This document shows, in pieces, positions 56,655 to 64,000 of a DNA stretch of 64,000 nt. The notes beneath the pieces were generated by a model. It ran no database searches and was not told where the DNA came from. It was given only the letters and a program-made list of their open reading frames with translations. Each line of letters starts with the position of its first letter. Position 1 is the stretch's first letter. The stretch lies in assembly GCF_017798005.1 (NCBI RefSeq), contig NZ_CP072548.1:1736001-1800000 (forward strand). The letters run 5' to 3'. Source of the DNA: Aggregatibacter sp. 2125159857 (GTDB taxonomy: Bacteria; Pseudomonadota; Gammaproteobacteria; Enterobacterales; Pasteurellaceae). A program made the translations under genes and the position numbers.

Positions 56655-57005
56655 ATGACGGAATGTATTGAAATTACGCCACAACAAGCTTGGGAAATGC
56701 TTCAACATGACGATGCGGCTATATTAGCCGATGTGCGTGATGCGCAAACCTTTAGTTATGCCCATCCCAAGGGCGCATTCAATTTAACGGAAGCCACTTG
56801 GCCAAACTTTGAGGCGTTGTATGATTACGATCAGCCGATCATTCTCAGTTGCTATCATGGTATTAGTAGCCGTAACGTGGCAGCCTTTTTACTGCGTAAC
56901 GGCTATGAAAAGGTGTATAGTCTGCAGGGCGGTTTCGCCGCGTGGGAAAAGGCGAACCTGCCGTTAGAGACAGGTTATGCGTTAAACCCAACAGAGGCGA
57001 TGTAA
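56655..57005 (+). CDS. glpE: Thiosulfate sulfurtransferase GlpE (rhodanese)
   Basis: A 116-residue single-domain rhodanese. The active-site loop CYHGISS with catalytic Cys66 is characteristic of GlpE, and the fold elements [19 protein letters not shown] and [11 protein letters not shown] are intact. The frame extends 27 codons upstream; the ATG chosen follows GGTAAGACGA. It heads the glpE-glpG-glpR order known from E. coli, but its last 31 bases overlap a convergent gene that is placed between glpE and glpG on the other strand. Confidence 0.95.
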   Translation: MTECIEITPQQAWEMLQHDDAAILADVRDAQTFSYAHPKGAFNLTEATWPNFEALYDYDQPIILSCYHGISSRNVAAFLLRNGYEKVYSLQGGFAAWEKANLPLETGYALNPTEAM

Positions 57006-57292
57006 TAGAAAACGCCGTAAAAAATGACAGCACTTAACGCCAAACCTCTACGGGCAAAAGCTGGGCGGCGTTGATGGAGTTTATAGAAAACGCGCGCCAC
57101 GATGCCAAGGAGAAAAGGATAGACCCAAAGAAAAACGGACATGGCGGTGATTTGGTTGTCGCTGAGATGCGTGTTATTCAATAAGTGCGGTGAAATTAGC
57201 ATCGCCAACGGCCACAAGAATATCGGGAAACAAAAGGCCGCAATTGCCCACGTAAAGGGGCTGAACCCTGATGGCAAATTTTGATTTCTCAT
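56975..57292 (-). CDS. Small membrane protein of unknown function, antisense between glpE and glpG
   Basis: A 105-residue protein with three predicted transmembrane helices (about residues 12-31, 44-64 and 83-101) and a basic loop [18 protein letters not shown] lies seven bases before the chosen ATG; an upstream in-frame extension of 35 codons is unlikely. I do not recognise the family. It breaks the glpE-glpG operon seen in E. coli, overlaps the 3' end of glpE tail-to-tail, and its start is only 41 bp from the glpG start, so divergent promoters must share that gap. Confidence 0.65.
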   Translation of the reverse strand: MRNQNLPSGFSPFTWAIAAFCFPIFLWPLAMLISPHLLNNTHLSDNQITAMSVFLWVYPFLLGIVARVFYKLHQRRPAFARRGLALSAVIFYGVFYYIASVGFNA

Positions 57293-57333
57293 TTTTTCTC
57301 CATACGTAAAATTTTGGAACAGGAATATAGCAA

Positions 57334-58203
57334 ATGCAGCATTTGTTTGGTAGTGAAATCCCGTCGTTAGCACAGCATTTCCGTGATGAAATTGCAAAAA
57401 AATATCACGTTGAACTCGTCATTCAAGAAACTCAAGATGCACAAGGCAATGTGGTTTATGATGTATTTCTCCCACAAAATTCACCGCACTTTGACGCCAT
57501 CATTGCGGAAAGCGAAAGCTTCTTACAGGCATGGTTGGCACAACAAAACGCCCGTGCATGGCAACAAAGTAACGACAACACTCACGTTCATGCGGTATCA
57601 CATCCCTCCTCTCACTTAAATAAGGCTTCTATTTTTTCTTATCTTCAACAACAAAAAATCACTGTGATCATCACCGCACTTTGTGTCGTCATTTATTTTT
57701 TTATGCTTTTCGGTTTTGCCGAACCCATTTTGTTGGCAACCCATTTCCCCGAAGAGACGACGCAAGAAAGTGAAGTTTGGCGTTATTTCACACACACCTT
57801 AGTGCATTTATCCAATATGCACATTTTGTTTAATCTTACTTGGTGGTGGATTTTTGGTGGTGCCATTGAGCGTCAATTAGGTTCTTTAAAACTGCTGCAA
57901 ATTTACTTCTTTGCCGGCGTGATAAGCGGCATAGCGCAAAATCTTGTCAGCGGCCCGGCATTTTTCGGCTTATCGGGTGTTGTCTATGCGGTGTTAGGCT
58001 ATGTGTTTGTGTTGGATAAAATCCATAAACAAACTGCTTTTGCATTGCCGGACGGTTTTTTCAATATGTTGCTCGTCGGGATTTTAATCGGCTTTGCCGG
58101 CCCGTTAATCGACATTCAAATCGGCAATACGGCACATATTTCAGGATTGTTGGTGGGCATGGGACTTGCTTGGATGGATCGAAAAATTCGCATTAAGTCG
58201 TGA
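57334..58203 (+). CDS. glpG: Rhomboid intramembrane serine protease GlpG
   Basis: A 289-residue rhomboid protease. A soluble N-terminal domain (1-95) precedes a six-helix rhomboid core. The catalytic dyad is Ser214 (FFGLSGVVYAV) and His268 (GNTAHISGLLVG), and the L1 loop and helix 2 HLSNMHILFNLTWWW with the oxyanion-hole residues are intact. The length and domain layout match E. coli GlpG (276 aa). It is followed closely by glpR. Confidence 0.96.
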   Translation: MQHLFGSEIPSLAQHFRDEIAKKYHVELVIQETQDAQGNVVYDVFLPQNSPHFDAIIAESESFLQAWLAQQNARAWQQSNDNTHVHAVSHPSSHLNKASIFSYLQQQKITVIITALCVVIYFFMLFGFAEPILLATHFPEETTQESEVWRYFTHTLVHLSNMHILFNLTWWWIFGGAIERQLGSLKLLQIYFFAGVISGIAQNLVSGPAFFGLSGVVYAVLGYVFVLDKIHKQTAFALPDGFFNMLLVGILIGFAGPLIDIQIGNTAHISGLLVGMGLAWMDRKIRIKS

Positions 58204-58264
58204 TTTCCCCCATTAAATACGCTACATTGGCACGCAAAATCTTGCGAAAGAAGGAAAAGTGATT

Positions 58265-59020
58265 ATGAAACAATCTCTTCGTCATCAGAAAATTGTTGAG
58301 CTGGTCAAACAAAAAGGCTATTTAAGCACAGAGGAATTAGTGGCTTTATTTGGTGTGAGTCCGCAAACCATTCGGCGAGATTTAAACGAACTGGCGGAAA
58401 CCAACTTTATCCGCCGTCATCACGGTGGCGCAGCCTCGCCTTCTACGGCGGAAAATAGCGATTATCACGATCGCAAACACTTTTTTTCTCAAGAAAAAAA
58501 CCGTATTGCAAGACAGGTTGTACAGCTCATCCCAAACGGTGCATCGTTATTCATTGACATCGGCACTACCTCCGAAGCCGTTTCCTTTGCATTATTAGGG
58601 CATCAACGATTACGCATTGTGACCAACAATCTTAATGCCGCACACATTCTGATGCAAAATGATTCCTTTGATATTACCATCGCCAGTGGCTCCCTACGCC
58701 AAGACGGGGGCATTATCGGCGAATCCACTGTGGAATTTTTATCGCAATTTCGCTTAGATTTTGGCGTGTTAGGCATTAGCGCCATTGATTTAGACGGTAC
58801 CTTATTGGACTATGATTATCACGAAGTGCAAGTGAAACGTGCCATTATTGATAATTCCCGCAACACCTTATTAGTCACCGATCATTCTAAATTTAGTCGC
58901 CGCGCGATGGTGAAACTGGGGTCGATTACGGATGTCGAATATGTGTTCACCGACGCAGATGTGCCGTCAGGTATTGATGAATTATTAAAAAATAAAAACG
59001 TCAATCTTGTGATTTGTTAA
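58265..59020 (+). CDS. glpR: Glycerol-3-phosphate regulon repressor GlpR (DeoR family)
   Basis: A 251-residue DeoR-type repressor. The N-terminal winged helix carries the DeoR signature (RHQKIVELVKQKGYLSTEEL, then SPQTIRRDLNELAE), and the C-terminal sugar-phosphate sensing domain has FIDIGTTSEAVSFAL and VTDHSKFSRRAMVKLG. The likely ligand is glycerol-3-phosphate, by gene context with glpE and glpG. A GTG two codons earlier is a possible start, but AAGGAAAAGTGATT places the ATG at a better spacing. It is followed by a bidirectional terminator. Confidence 0.92.
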   Translation: MKQSLRHQKIVELVKQKGYLSTEELVALFGVSPQTIRRDLNELAETNFIRRHHGGAASPSTAENSDYHDRKHFFSQEKNRIARQVVQLIPNGASLFIDIGTTSEAVSFALLGHQRLRIVTNNLNAAHILMQNDSFDITIASGSLRQDGGIIGESTVEFLSQFRLDFGVLGISAIDLDGTLLDYDYHEVQVKRAIIDNSRNTLLVTDHSKFSRRAMVKLGSITDVEYVFTDADVPSGIDELLKNKNVNLVIC

Positions 59021-59072
59021 TGCGACATCCTCCCCTAGAAATTCGGCGAGACACGCAGAGAAAATAGCCATG

Positions 59073-59112
59073 AAAAAGACCGCACTTTTTATCAAGTGCG
59101 GTCTTTTTCTTT
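59073..59112. terminator. Bidirectional terminator made of two inverted uptake sequences
   Basis: AAAAAGACCGCACTT-TTTATC-AAGTGCGGTCTTTTT is a perfect 15-bp stem with U-runs on both strands, between the convergent glpR and ftsX genes. Both arms contain an uptake core. Confidence 0.93.
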
Positions 59113-59126
59113 TGTGTTTTTATCGT

Positions 59127-60062
59127 CTAACCTTTCTTATCTAACAAACGAATATAACGTGTTGCCGATAACCATGCGCCGATATAGCCCATCATCATAC
59201 AAACAATCAGCAAGAAAAGAAATTCGGCAAAACTGAGGCCGTTTAAATGAAAGCTCACGGCGAAAATGTCAGTCACATATTTCACCGCACCGGTGAAATA
59301 GCCAATCACCAAGCTACTGAAAATCGCCGCCAAAATACCACCTAACACTGCATAAATCATGCCGGTATAAAGAAATGGACGGAGGATAAATTGATCGGTC
59401 GCACCGAGCAATTTCATCACTTCAATGTTCGCTTGATTGCTGTAAACGTCAGCACGAATGCTGTTGCCGATCACCAAGAAAACGGCAACTGCCATCAGTA
59501 GCGTACAGAAAATCGCCACATGCGCCACTAACCATGTCAGTGCGGTCAATTTTTCCAGCCAATCGTTATCTAAACGCACTTCTTGGACGCCTTTGATTTT
59601 ATCCAAGTTTTCCCGTAATTCATTGCGTTTTTGCGACTCGTTAAAAGCTTTAGTTGGTTTAATCATCACTACCGCCGGCAATGGATTGTCATCTAACACA
59701 TCCAGTTCTTCGTTAAAACCCGACCATTGACGAAACTCGCTTAAGCTTTCCTTGCGGGAAATGTAATTGAGCGACTCTACGCCCTCTTGCTGACGGATTT
59801 TTTCCACCACCAAATTGGCATCGTCTTCTGACAAGTTTTTATGTAAATACACGGTCAGTTCACTTTCCGGATAAAACTGCGTAGTGGCGTCATGAATATT
59901 TTTCCAAAGCAGGTAGCTTACCGTTGGAATCGTTAACGACACAGCGATCACTAACACGGTGATGAGCGTGGCAAATTTACGTTGATATAAATCGGCAAAC
60001 ACGGCACGCAGGGAATACAGGGCTTGGGCGCCAAAAGGCAAACTAAAACGACGAGAATTCAT
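59127..60062 (-). CDS. ftsX: Cell division protein FtsX
   Basis: A 311-residue permease-like protein with four transmembrane helices: one near residues 34-54, then three in the C-terminal half (about 180-200, 230-255 and 282-303). The large periplasmic loop between the first two binds EnvC, which activates the amidases AmiA and AmiB at the septum. VAVFLVIGNSIRADVYSNQANIEVMKLLGAT (outline) is the typical FtsX segment. It follows ftsE by eight bases and forms an ABC-like complex with it. Confidence 0.96.
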   Translation of the reverse strand: MNSRRFSLPFGAQALYSLRAVFADLYQRKFATLITVLVIAVSLTIPTVSYLLWKNIHDATTQFYPESELTVYLHKNLSEDDANLVVEKIRQQEGVESLNYISRKESLSEFRQWSGFNEELDVLDDNPLPAVVMIKPTKAFNESQKRNELRENLDKIKGVQEVRLDNDWLEKLTALTWLVAHVAIFCTLLMAVAVFLVIGNSIRADVYSNQANIEVMKLLGATDQFILRPFLYTGMIYAVLGGILAAIFSSLVIGYFTGAVKYVTDIFAVSFHLNGLSFAEFLFLLIVCMMMGYIGAWLSATRYIRLLDKKG

Positions 60063-60070
60063 GTTACCTC

Positions 60071-60721
60071 CTAACGCAAATAACCTTGCTCAAGCACAAG
60101 GCAAGGCTTAGGTTTTTGTTGAACAATGCTAATGTCGTGCGTGGCAATTAAGACGGTCATGCCAAGACGATTAAACTCTTCAAATAAATTGAAAATCTCA
60201 AAAGACAGTGCGCTGTCTAAATTGCCGGTCGGTTCATCGGCTAACAATAATTGCGGTTTATGCACGATAGCGCGGGCAATATCCACCCGTTGTTGCTCGC
60301 CGCCCGACAAATGCGCCGTGGAATGATGCGCGCGATCACGCAATCCCACACGATCCAATGCCGCCAACGCACGGCTATTGGCATCTTTCGGGTGTTGTCC
60401 GGCAATAATCAACGGCAGCGCCACGTTATCCAAGACGGAACGATCAGACAATAAGCGATAATCTTGATGCACCATGCCGATTTGGCGGCGTAAAAACGGC
60501 ACTTCATGGCGGGATAAACGGGTAATGTCGTGTCCGTTAAACCAAATTTGCCCGCCATTGGCACGTTCCATGCCCATAATTAATTTCAGCAGGGTACTTT
60601 TCCCCGCACCGGAATGCCCCACCAAATAGGTCATACTGCCCACCGATAAATGAAAGCTTAACCCTTGCAGCGCCGGTTTTCCGCCCAAATACGCTTTACT
60701 CACATTTGCAAATCGAATCAT
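60071..60721 (-). CDS. ftsE: Cell division ATP-binding protein FtsE
   Basis: A 216-residue ABC ATPase. Walker A GHSGAGKSTLL, the Q-loop MVHQDYRLL, the signature LSGGEQQRVDIARA, Walker B LLADEPTGNLD and H-loop IATHDIS are intact. It energises FtsX in control of peptidoglycan hydrolysis at the division site. It is the middle gene of ftsY-ftsE-ftsX; an uptake sequence lies in the short gap after ftsY. Confidence 0.97.
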   Translation of the reverse strand: MIRFANVSKAYLGGKPALQGLSFHLSVGSMTYLVGHSGAGKSTLLKLIMGMERANGGQIWFNGHDITRLSRHEVPFLRRQIGMVHQDYRLLSDRSVLDNVALPLIIAGQHPKDANSRALAALDRVGLRDRAHHSTAHLSGGEQQRVDIARAIVHKPQLLLADEPTGNLDSALSFEIFNLFEEFNRLGMTVLIATHDISIVQQKPKPCLVLEQGYLR

Positions 60722-60760
60722 TTTTCTTCTCTAAAAAACACGTCATTTTTGAACCGCACT

Positions 60761-62245
60761 TTATTCCTCTTCATGAGCAAATAAAGCGTCAATAAATTCT
60801 TCTGCGTTAAATTCGCGTAAATCTTCAATTTTTTCGCCTACGCCGATATAGCGGATCGGCAAATTAAACTGGTCGGCGATGGCAAAAATCACGCCGCCTT
60901 TTGCGGTACCATCCAATTTGGTTAAGCTAATGCCGGTAAGCCCAACGGCTTCGTTAAATAACTTAGCTTGGCTAATGGCATTTTGACCGGTGCCCGCATC
61001 CAGGGTGAGCATAATTTCATGCGGTGCGCTTTCATCGTATTTTTTCATCACGCGCACGATTTTTTTCAGCTCGTCCATCAAGTTATTTTTATTTTGTAAA
61101 CGACCGGCGGTGTCGGCAATGAGCACATCAATATTACGTGCCGCCGCCGATTGCATCGCATCAAAAATTACCGATGCCGAATCGGATCCGGTGCTTTGTG
61201 CCACCACCGGAATGTGATTACGCTCGCCCCACACCTGCAACTGCTCTACTGCGGCGGCTCGGAAAGTATCGCCCGCCGCCAACATGACGGATTTACCTTC
61301 CATTTGGAATTTACGCGCCAGTTTTCCGATGGTGGTGGTTTTCCCTACGCCATTCACCCCCACCATTAAAATCACATAAGGCTTTTTACTGCCATCAATA
61401 CGTAATGGTTGCGCCACCGGTTTTAAGATCTCACCCATTTCCAATTTAAGTTGTTGGTATAAGGTATCTGCGTTTTGTAACTGCTGACGGGTCGCATGTT
61501 GCGTTAAGTTGTTGATAATTTTTGTGGTGGTCGGCACACCGATATCAGCAATGAGAAGTTGTTCTTCCAATTCTTCAAACAATTCATCGTCGATTTTTTT
61601 ACCGAGGAAGAAACTGCGGAAGCCTGCCCCAATATTTTGTTTGGTTTTTACCAAGCCTTTGAGTAATCGGCTAAAGAAACCACCTTCGCTTGGCTTTTCC
61701 TGTGTTTCTACGATGTCGGCAACGGCGCTTTCTTCTTCGTGTTCTTCCGTTTCCACGACAGATCCATCTTCAATATCCACCGCACTTTCGACTTGTACTT
61801 CTGCTTCGCTCTCAGAAAGTGCGGTTGAATTTTCTAGCGTTTCTTCAATAGATTGAGTTGACTCATCTGATGGCGCAAGCGTCCACGCTTGTGCCGTTAA
61901 GTTTTCCTCTTGAGAGGTCTCTACCTCAACTGATGGCGCACGCTTCACAGCGTGTGCCCCACCTTCTTCCGATTGCGTTATTTCAGATTGAACTTCATGA
62001 AGTTCAGGCACAAGCGTGGACGCTTGCGCCATTGATGTATCTTCCGTTAATGTATTTTCGGTCTCTGCTTCATCTGAAAGTGCGGTCGTTTTTTCTGCCG
62101 TTTCTTGCGCTACATCTTGCGTTTCGGGTTCATGAGAAAGCGGTTTTTGTGATTCCGGTGCTTTCGGTTCTGTTGATGTTTCCTGTTTATTTTTGCCTAA
62201 TCCGAACCAAGACCAAAATCCGCCTTTTTTCTTTTCATCTGACAT
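60761..62245 (-). CDS. ftsY: Signal recognition particle receptor FtsY with repeat-bearing acidic domain
   Basis: A 494-residue SRP receptor that targets ribosomes to SecYEG. The C-terminal NG domain (about 190-494) is intact: G1 GVNGVGKTTT (296-305), the RAAAVEQLQ insertion-box region, G3 DTAGRLQNK and G4 TKLDGTAKGG. The N-terminal acidic A domain (1-185) is unusual: it contains three palindromic DNA elements read in frame (MAQASTLVP at 72-80, AHAVKRA at 97-103, TAQAWTLAP at 117-125) and three uptake sequences (encoding TALS or SAV). The frame extends 21 codons upstream; the chosen start MSDEKKKGG is the family one. It is divergent from rsmD, as in E. coli. Confidence 0.96.
   Translation of the reverse strand: MSDEKKKGGFWSWFGLGKNKQETSTEPKAPESQKPLSHEPETQDVAQETAEKTTALSDEAETENTLTEDTSMAQASTLVPELHEVQSEITQSEEGGAHAVKRAPSVEVETSQEENLTAQAWTLAPSDESTQSIEETLENSTALSESEAEVQVESAVDIEDGSVVETEEHEEESAVADIVETQEKPSEGGFFSRLLKGLVKTKQNIGAGFRSFFLGKKIDDELFEELEEQLLIADIGVPTTTKIINNLTQHATRQQLQNADTLYQQLKLEMGEILKPVAQPLRIDGSKKPYVILMVGVNGVGKTTTIGKLARKFQMEGKSVMLAAGDTFRAAAVEQLQVWGERNHIPVVAQSTGSDSASVIFDAMQSAAARNIDVLIADTAGRLQNKNNLMDELKKIVRVMKKYDESAPHEIMLTLDAGTGQNAISQAKLFNEAVGLTGISLTKLDGTAKGGVIFAIADQFNLPIRYIGVGEKIEDLREFNAEEFIDALFAHEEE
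61872..61895. repeat. Palindromic element A inside ftsY
   Basis: A 24-bp hairpin-forming palindrome starting GGCGCAAGCGT, with an 11-bp stem (one G-U pair) and a 2-nt loop. It is the exact reverse complement of element C, 111 bp away. On the ftsY strand it encodes AQAWTLA. Confidence 0.85.
61935..61958. repeat. Palindromic element B inside ftsY
   Basis: A 24-bp relative starting GGCGCACGCT and ending AGCGTGTGCC, with a 10-bp stem and 4-nt loop. On the ftsY strand it encodes AHAVKRA in a different reading phase character from elements A and C. Confidence 0.8.
62007..62030. repeat. Palindromic element C inside ftsY
   Basis: A 24-bp palindrome starting GGCACAAGCGT, the exact reverse complement of element A. 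Just beside it, at 61990-62005, is another perfect 16-bp palindrome GAACTTCATGAAGTTC. On the ftsY strand element C encodes AQASTLV. Confidence 0.85.
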
Positions 62246-62324
62246 AAATTGCCCACTCTTGTTTAAACTTGATAAAATGCCGCTCATTCTAGCAAAAAAA
62301 CACATCATTTTCCTGCCGATTTAT

Positions 62325-62921
62325 ATGAAAAAAGCAACAACACAACAAAGCACAAAAGGCGAAGTGCGCATTATCGCCGGTTTATGGCGCGGGCGAAAAT
62401 TACCTGTGCTACCATCTCAAGGTTTGCGCCCTACCGGTGATCGTGTAAAAGAAACCCTGTTCAACTGGCTAATGCCCTACATTGTTGACAGTGAATGCTT
62501 AGACTGTTTTGCCGGTAGCGGTTCTCTTGGCTTTGAAGCGCTTTCGCGCCAAGCGGCAAAAGTTACCTTTTTGGAATTGGAAAAAGCCGTGGCACAGCAG
62601 TTAAGCAAGAATATTCAAACCTTGAAATGTGCTGATCGTGCGCAAATCGTGAATCAAAATAGCCTGCACTTTTTAAATCAGCCGCAAAAACAACCGCACT
62701 TTGATGTGGTCTTTCTCGATCCCCCCTTTCATTTTAATTTAGCCGAGCAAGCCATTGCCTTGTTAGCGCAAAACAACTGGCTGCGTCCGCAAGCCTTGGT
62801 CTATGTAGAAACGGAAAAAGGCAAAAATCCGAACGTACCGGAAAACTGGCATGTATTAAAACAAAAAGACAGCGGGCAAGTGAGTTATCGACTCTATCAA
62901 GTTGAAAATACGGTAGTCTGA
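62325..62921 (+). CDS. rsmD: 16S rRNA (guanine(966)-N2)-methyltransferase RsmD
   Basis: A 198-residue class I methyltransferase. Landmarks are EVRIIAGLWRGRKLPV, GLRPTGDRVKETLFNWL, the SAM-binding LDCFAGSGSLGFEALSR and the catalytic DPPFH motif in VVFLDPPFHFNLAE (NPPY/DPPY type). The frame extends 44 codons upstream into the ftsY leader; the chosen ATG matches the family, though its ribosome binding site is weak. It is divergent from ftsY with only about 80 bp between starts. Confidence 0.95.
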   Translation: MKKATTQQSTKGEVRIIAGLWRGRKLPVLPSQGLRPTGDRVKETLFNWLMPYIVDSECLDCFAGSGSLGFEALSRQAAKVTFLELEKAVAQQLSKNIQTLKCADRAQIVNQNSLHFLNQPQKQPHFDVVFLDPPFHFNLAEQAIALLAQNNWLRPQALVYVETEKGKNPNVPENWHVLKQKDSGQVSYRLYQVENTVV

Positions 62922-62951
62922 CTAAACGCCGTTATTCAGAACGTACCTAAA

Positions 62952-62993
62952 CAAAAACGCCGCCCTCAATCTGCTTTACCATGTGAGGGCGGC
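62952..62993 (-). terminator. Terminator of znuA
   Basis: On the minus strand GCCGCCCTCA and TGAGGGCGGC pair over ten bases around a 15-nt loop and run into GTTTTTG, 27 bp after the znuA stop. Confidence 0.85.
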
Positions 62994-63019
62994 ATCCGTT
63001 TAGTTAAGAAAAGTGTTCA

Positions 63020-64000
63020 TTATTTTGCTAAGCATTGTGCATAGCTATCTGCGGTAAATTGAAGGAACGCGGCATAAGAATTAACACCCAGTTTAACGGC
63101 ATCGCCCATCGGGTCAAGACGACCGACATTCACTTGTGTCCCTTTGCTTAAACTTTCAATCACTTTTGGCGTGAACTGTGGTTCAGCAAATAAGCAGTTG
63201 ACTTTGTGTTCGGCAATTTCTTCTTTAATTTTTGCCAAGGTTTTTGCACCCGGTGCCACCAACGGATTAATGGTGAAATAACCGGTTTGGTTCAACCCAT
63301 AGGCTTGGTTGAAATAACCGTAAGCATCGTGGAACACATAGAAACCTTTATCTTTTACGCTTTCTAATTGAGTTTTGATTTTCGCGCTTTGCTCATCTAA
63401 AGTGCGGTTAAATTCCGCCACGTTTTTTTCAATTTGTTCTTTTTTCTCCGGATATTGTTTGAGCAGTTTTGCCGCAATGCGTTGTGCAACGGATTTACTG
63501 ATGTCAGGAGAATACCAAACGTGCCAATTTACGCCTAAGTCTTCATGATCGTGATCATGATGATGTTCATGTCCGGCGTGTTCATGTTTGTGATCCTGTT
63601 CTTCGTGTTTATGCTCATGTTTCTCGTGATCGTGGTGATGTCCTTCGTGGGCATGATCATGATCCTCATGGGCTTCGCCTTCGCCATGATGATGGTGATG
63701 GTGTTCACCTTTTAATAAGAACGGTTCAATGGCGGCAATGTCTTTGATGGTTAAGACTTTTTTATAGTCAAGATCATCAATGGATTTATCTAAAAAGGCA
63801 TCCACATCCTCGCCGATCCAAACGACCATTTCGGCTGATTTGAGTTTTTGCACATCAGAGGGTTTTAAGCTGTAATCATGTGGTGACGCACCGGCTGGGA
63901 CTAACACTTCCGTGTCGGTAATGCCGTCGGCAATCGAGGAAGCAATAAAACCTAAGGGTTTAACAGAAGTTACGATGGTTGCAGAAGCCACGGCGGAGAA
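63020..64000 (-). CDS. znuA: Zinc ABC transporter periplasmic binding protein ZnuA (5' end outside window)
   Basis: Cluster A-I metal-binding protein of the zinc importer. The frame is open to the window edge, and the first visible residues FSAVASA look like the end of a signal peptide cut before TIVTSVKPLGF. The zinc ligands are the first His of GASPHDYSL, the His of NWHVWYSP, the His of VFHDAYGYF and a C-terminal acidic position. Between the first and second ligands lies a loop of about 60 residues very rich in His, Asp and Glu, the typical zinc-chelating loop of ZnuA. znuB and znuC are not in the window. A terminator follows. Confidence 0.93.
   Translation of the reverse strand, partial: FSAVASATIVTSVKPLGFIASSIADGITDTEVLVPAGASPHDYSLKPSDVQKLKSAEMVVWIGEDVDAFLDKSIDDLDYKKVLTIKDIAAIEPFLLKGEHHHHHHGEGEAHEDHDHAHEGHHHDHEKHEHKHEEQDHKHEHAGHEHHHDHDHEDLGVNWHVWYSPDISKSVAQRIAAKLLKQYPEKKEQIEKNVAEFNRTLDEQSAKIKTQLESVKDKGFYVFHDAYGYFNQAYGLNQTGYFTINPLVAPGAKTLAKIKEEIAEHKVNCLFAEPQFTPKVIESLSKGTQVNVGRLDPMGDAVKLGVNSYAAFLQFTADSYAQCLAK

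Larger units (their letters stand above)
1857..63408. repeat. Dispersed DNA uptake signal sequences (core AAGTGCGGT)
   Basis: About fifty copies of AAGTGCGGT or its complement ACCGCACTT are scattered through the window, counted by eye. Examples: 1857-1865, 22751-22759, 35966-35974, 53352-53360, 63400-63408. Many lie in genes; others form inverted pairs in intergenic hairpins. This is the Haemophilus-type core rather than the Actinobacillus pleuropneumoniae-type (ACAAGCGGT), so the host belongs to the Haemophilus/Aggregatibacter/Pasteurella side and is probably naturally competent. The span given runs from the first to the last copy noted. Confidence 0.95.

Noticed and set aside
61858..62247. 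129-codon plus-strand open frame opposite ftsY
   Set aside because: It mirrors the acidic ftsY domain; the palindromes keep both strands open. The ftsY frame is supported by its family start and NG domain.
63540..63720. Dense near-repeat of CATGATG/CATGTTC-like units resembling a tandem array
   Set aside because: It is the coding sequence of the His/Asp/Glu-rich loop of ZnuA; low codon variety explains the repetition.

Overview
The window looks like a chromosomal segment of a Pasteurellaceae bacterium, most likely Aggregatibacter. Three things point there: roughly fifty copies of the Haemophilus/Aggregatibacter DNA uptake core AAGTGCGGT on both strands, the start of a tad/flp fimbrial locus with two Flp prepilins (the layout known from Aggregatibacter), and gene neighbourhoods typical of gamma-proteobacteria (secG-tRNA-Leu, xseB-ispA-dxs, pyrH-frr-dxr-uppS-cdsA-rseP-bamA-skp-lpxD-fabZ-lpxA-lpxB-rnhB, glpEGR, ftsYEX-rsmD). 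The genus is an inference; no rRNA gene is present to settle it. No prophage, insertion sequence or CRISPR array was seen.

Layout. 1-1423 (minus): 5' end of the tad locus (flp-1, flp-2, tadV, start of rcpC), with a clear promoter and a hairpin terminator between the two prepilin genes. 1.9-10 kb: ybeY-tmcA-small protein, an EamA transporter, rnfH, roxA-xseA and lipB-lipA. 10-14 kb (minus): a REP-like repeat patch, tRNA-Leu(GAG)-secG, topB, and ybaB-recR. 14.1-22.7 kb: a membrane phosphoesterase and two complete iron-siderophore ABC importers back to back (fecBCDE, then a FatB/CeuE-type system), each behind a Fur-like palindrome. 22.8-25.2 kb (minus): zapG and an ArcB kinase without a PAS domain. 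25.4-28.5 kb: xseB-ispA-dxs, then an intergenic segment with a candidate small RNA. 28.8-34.1 kb: ytfE (nitrosative-damage repair) divergent from a di-heme peroxidase, then rlmB-rnr. 34.2-49 kb: yidE and the long translation/isoprenoid/envelope cluster from pyrH to rnhB, punctuated by several hairpin terminators. 49-53.1 kb: an SLC13-type permease followed by a compact three-gene phospholipid module (variant CDP-alcohol phosphotransferase, acyltransferase, second CdsA). 53.2-64 kb: hldD, tpiA, yqhA, glpEGR, ftsYEX, rsmD and the start of znuA, cut by the window edge.

How it fits together. Much of the window serves envelope building: dxs, ispA, dxr and uppS make the isoprenoid carrier; cdsA and the 51-53 kb module make phospholipid intermediates; lpxD/fabZ/lpxA/lpxB and hldD make lipid A and heptose; bamA, skp and rseP assemble and survey outer-membrane proteins. 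Iron and zinc capture, anaerobic and nitrosative stress control (ArcB, YtfE, peroxidase) and adhesive pili fit a host-associated facultative anaerobe.

Most genes are ordinary housekeeping genes. The parts that deserve a second look are the palindromic elements translated inside ftsY, the variant CDP-alcohol phosphotransferase module, the intergenic small-RNA candidate, the 76-bp REP-like tandem repeat, uptake-sequence pairs that double as terminators, and attenuator-like hairpins inside the flp, bamA-skp and lpxA-lpxB units.
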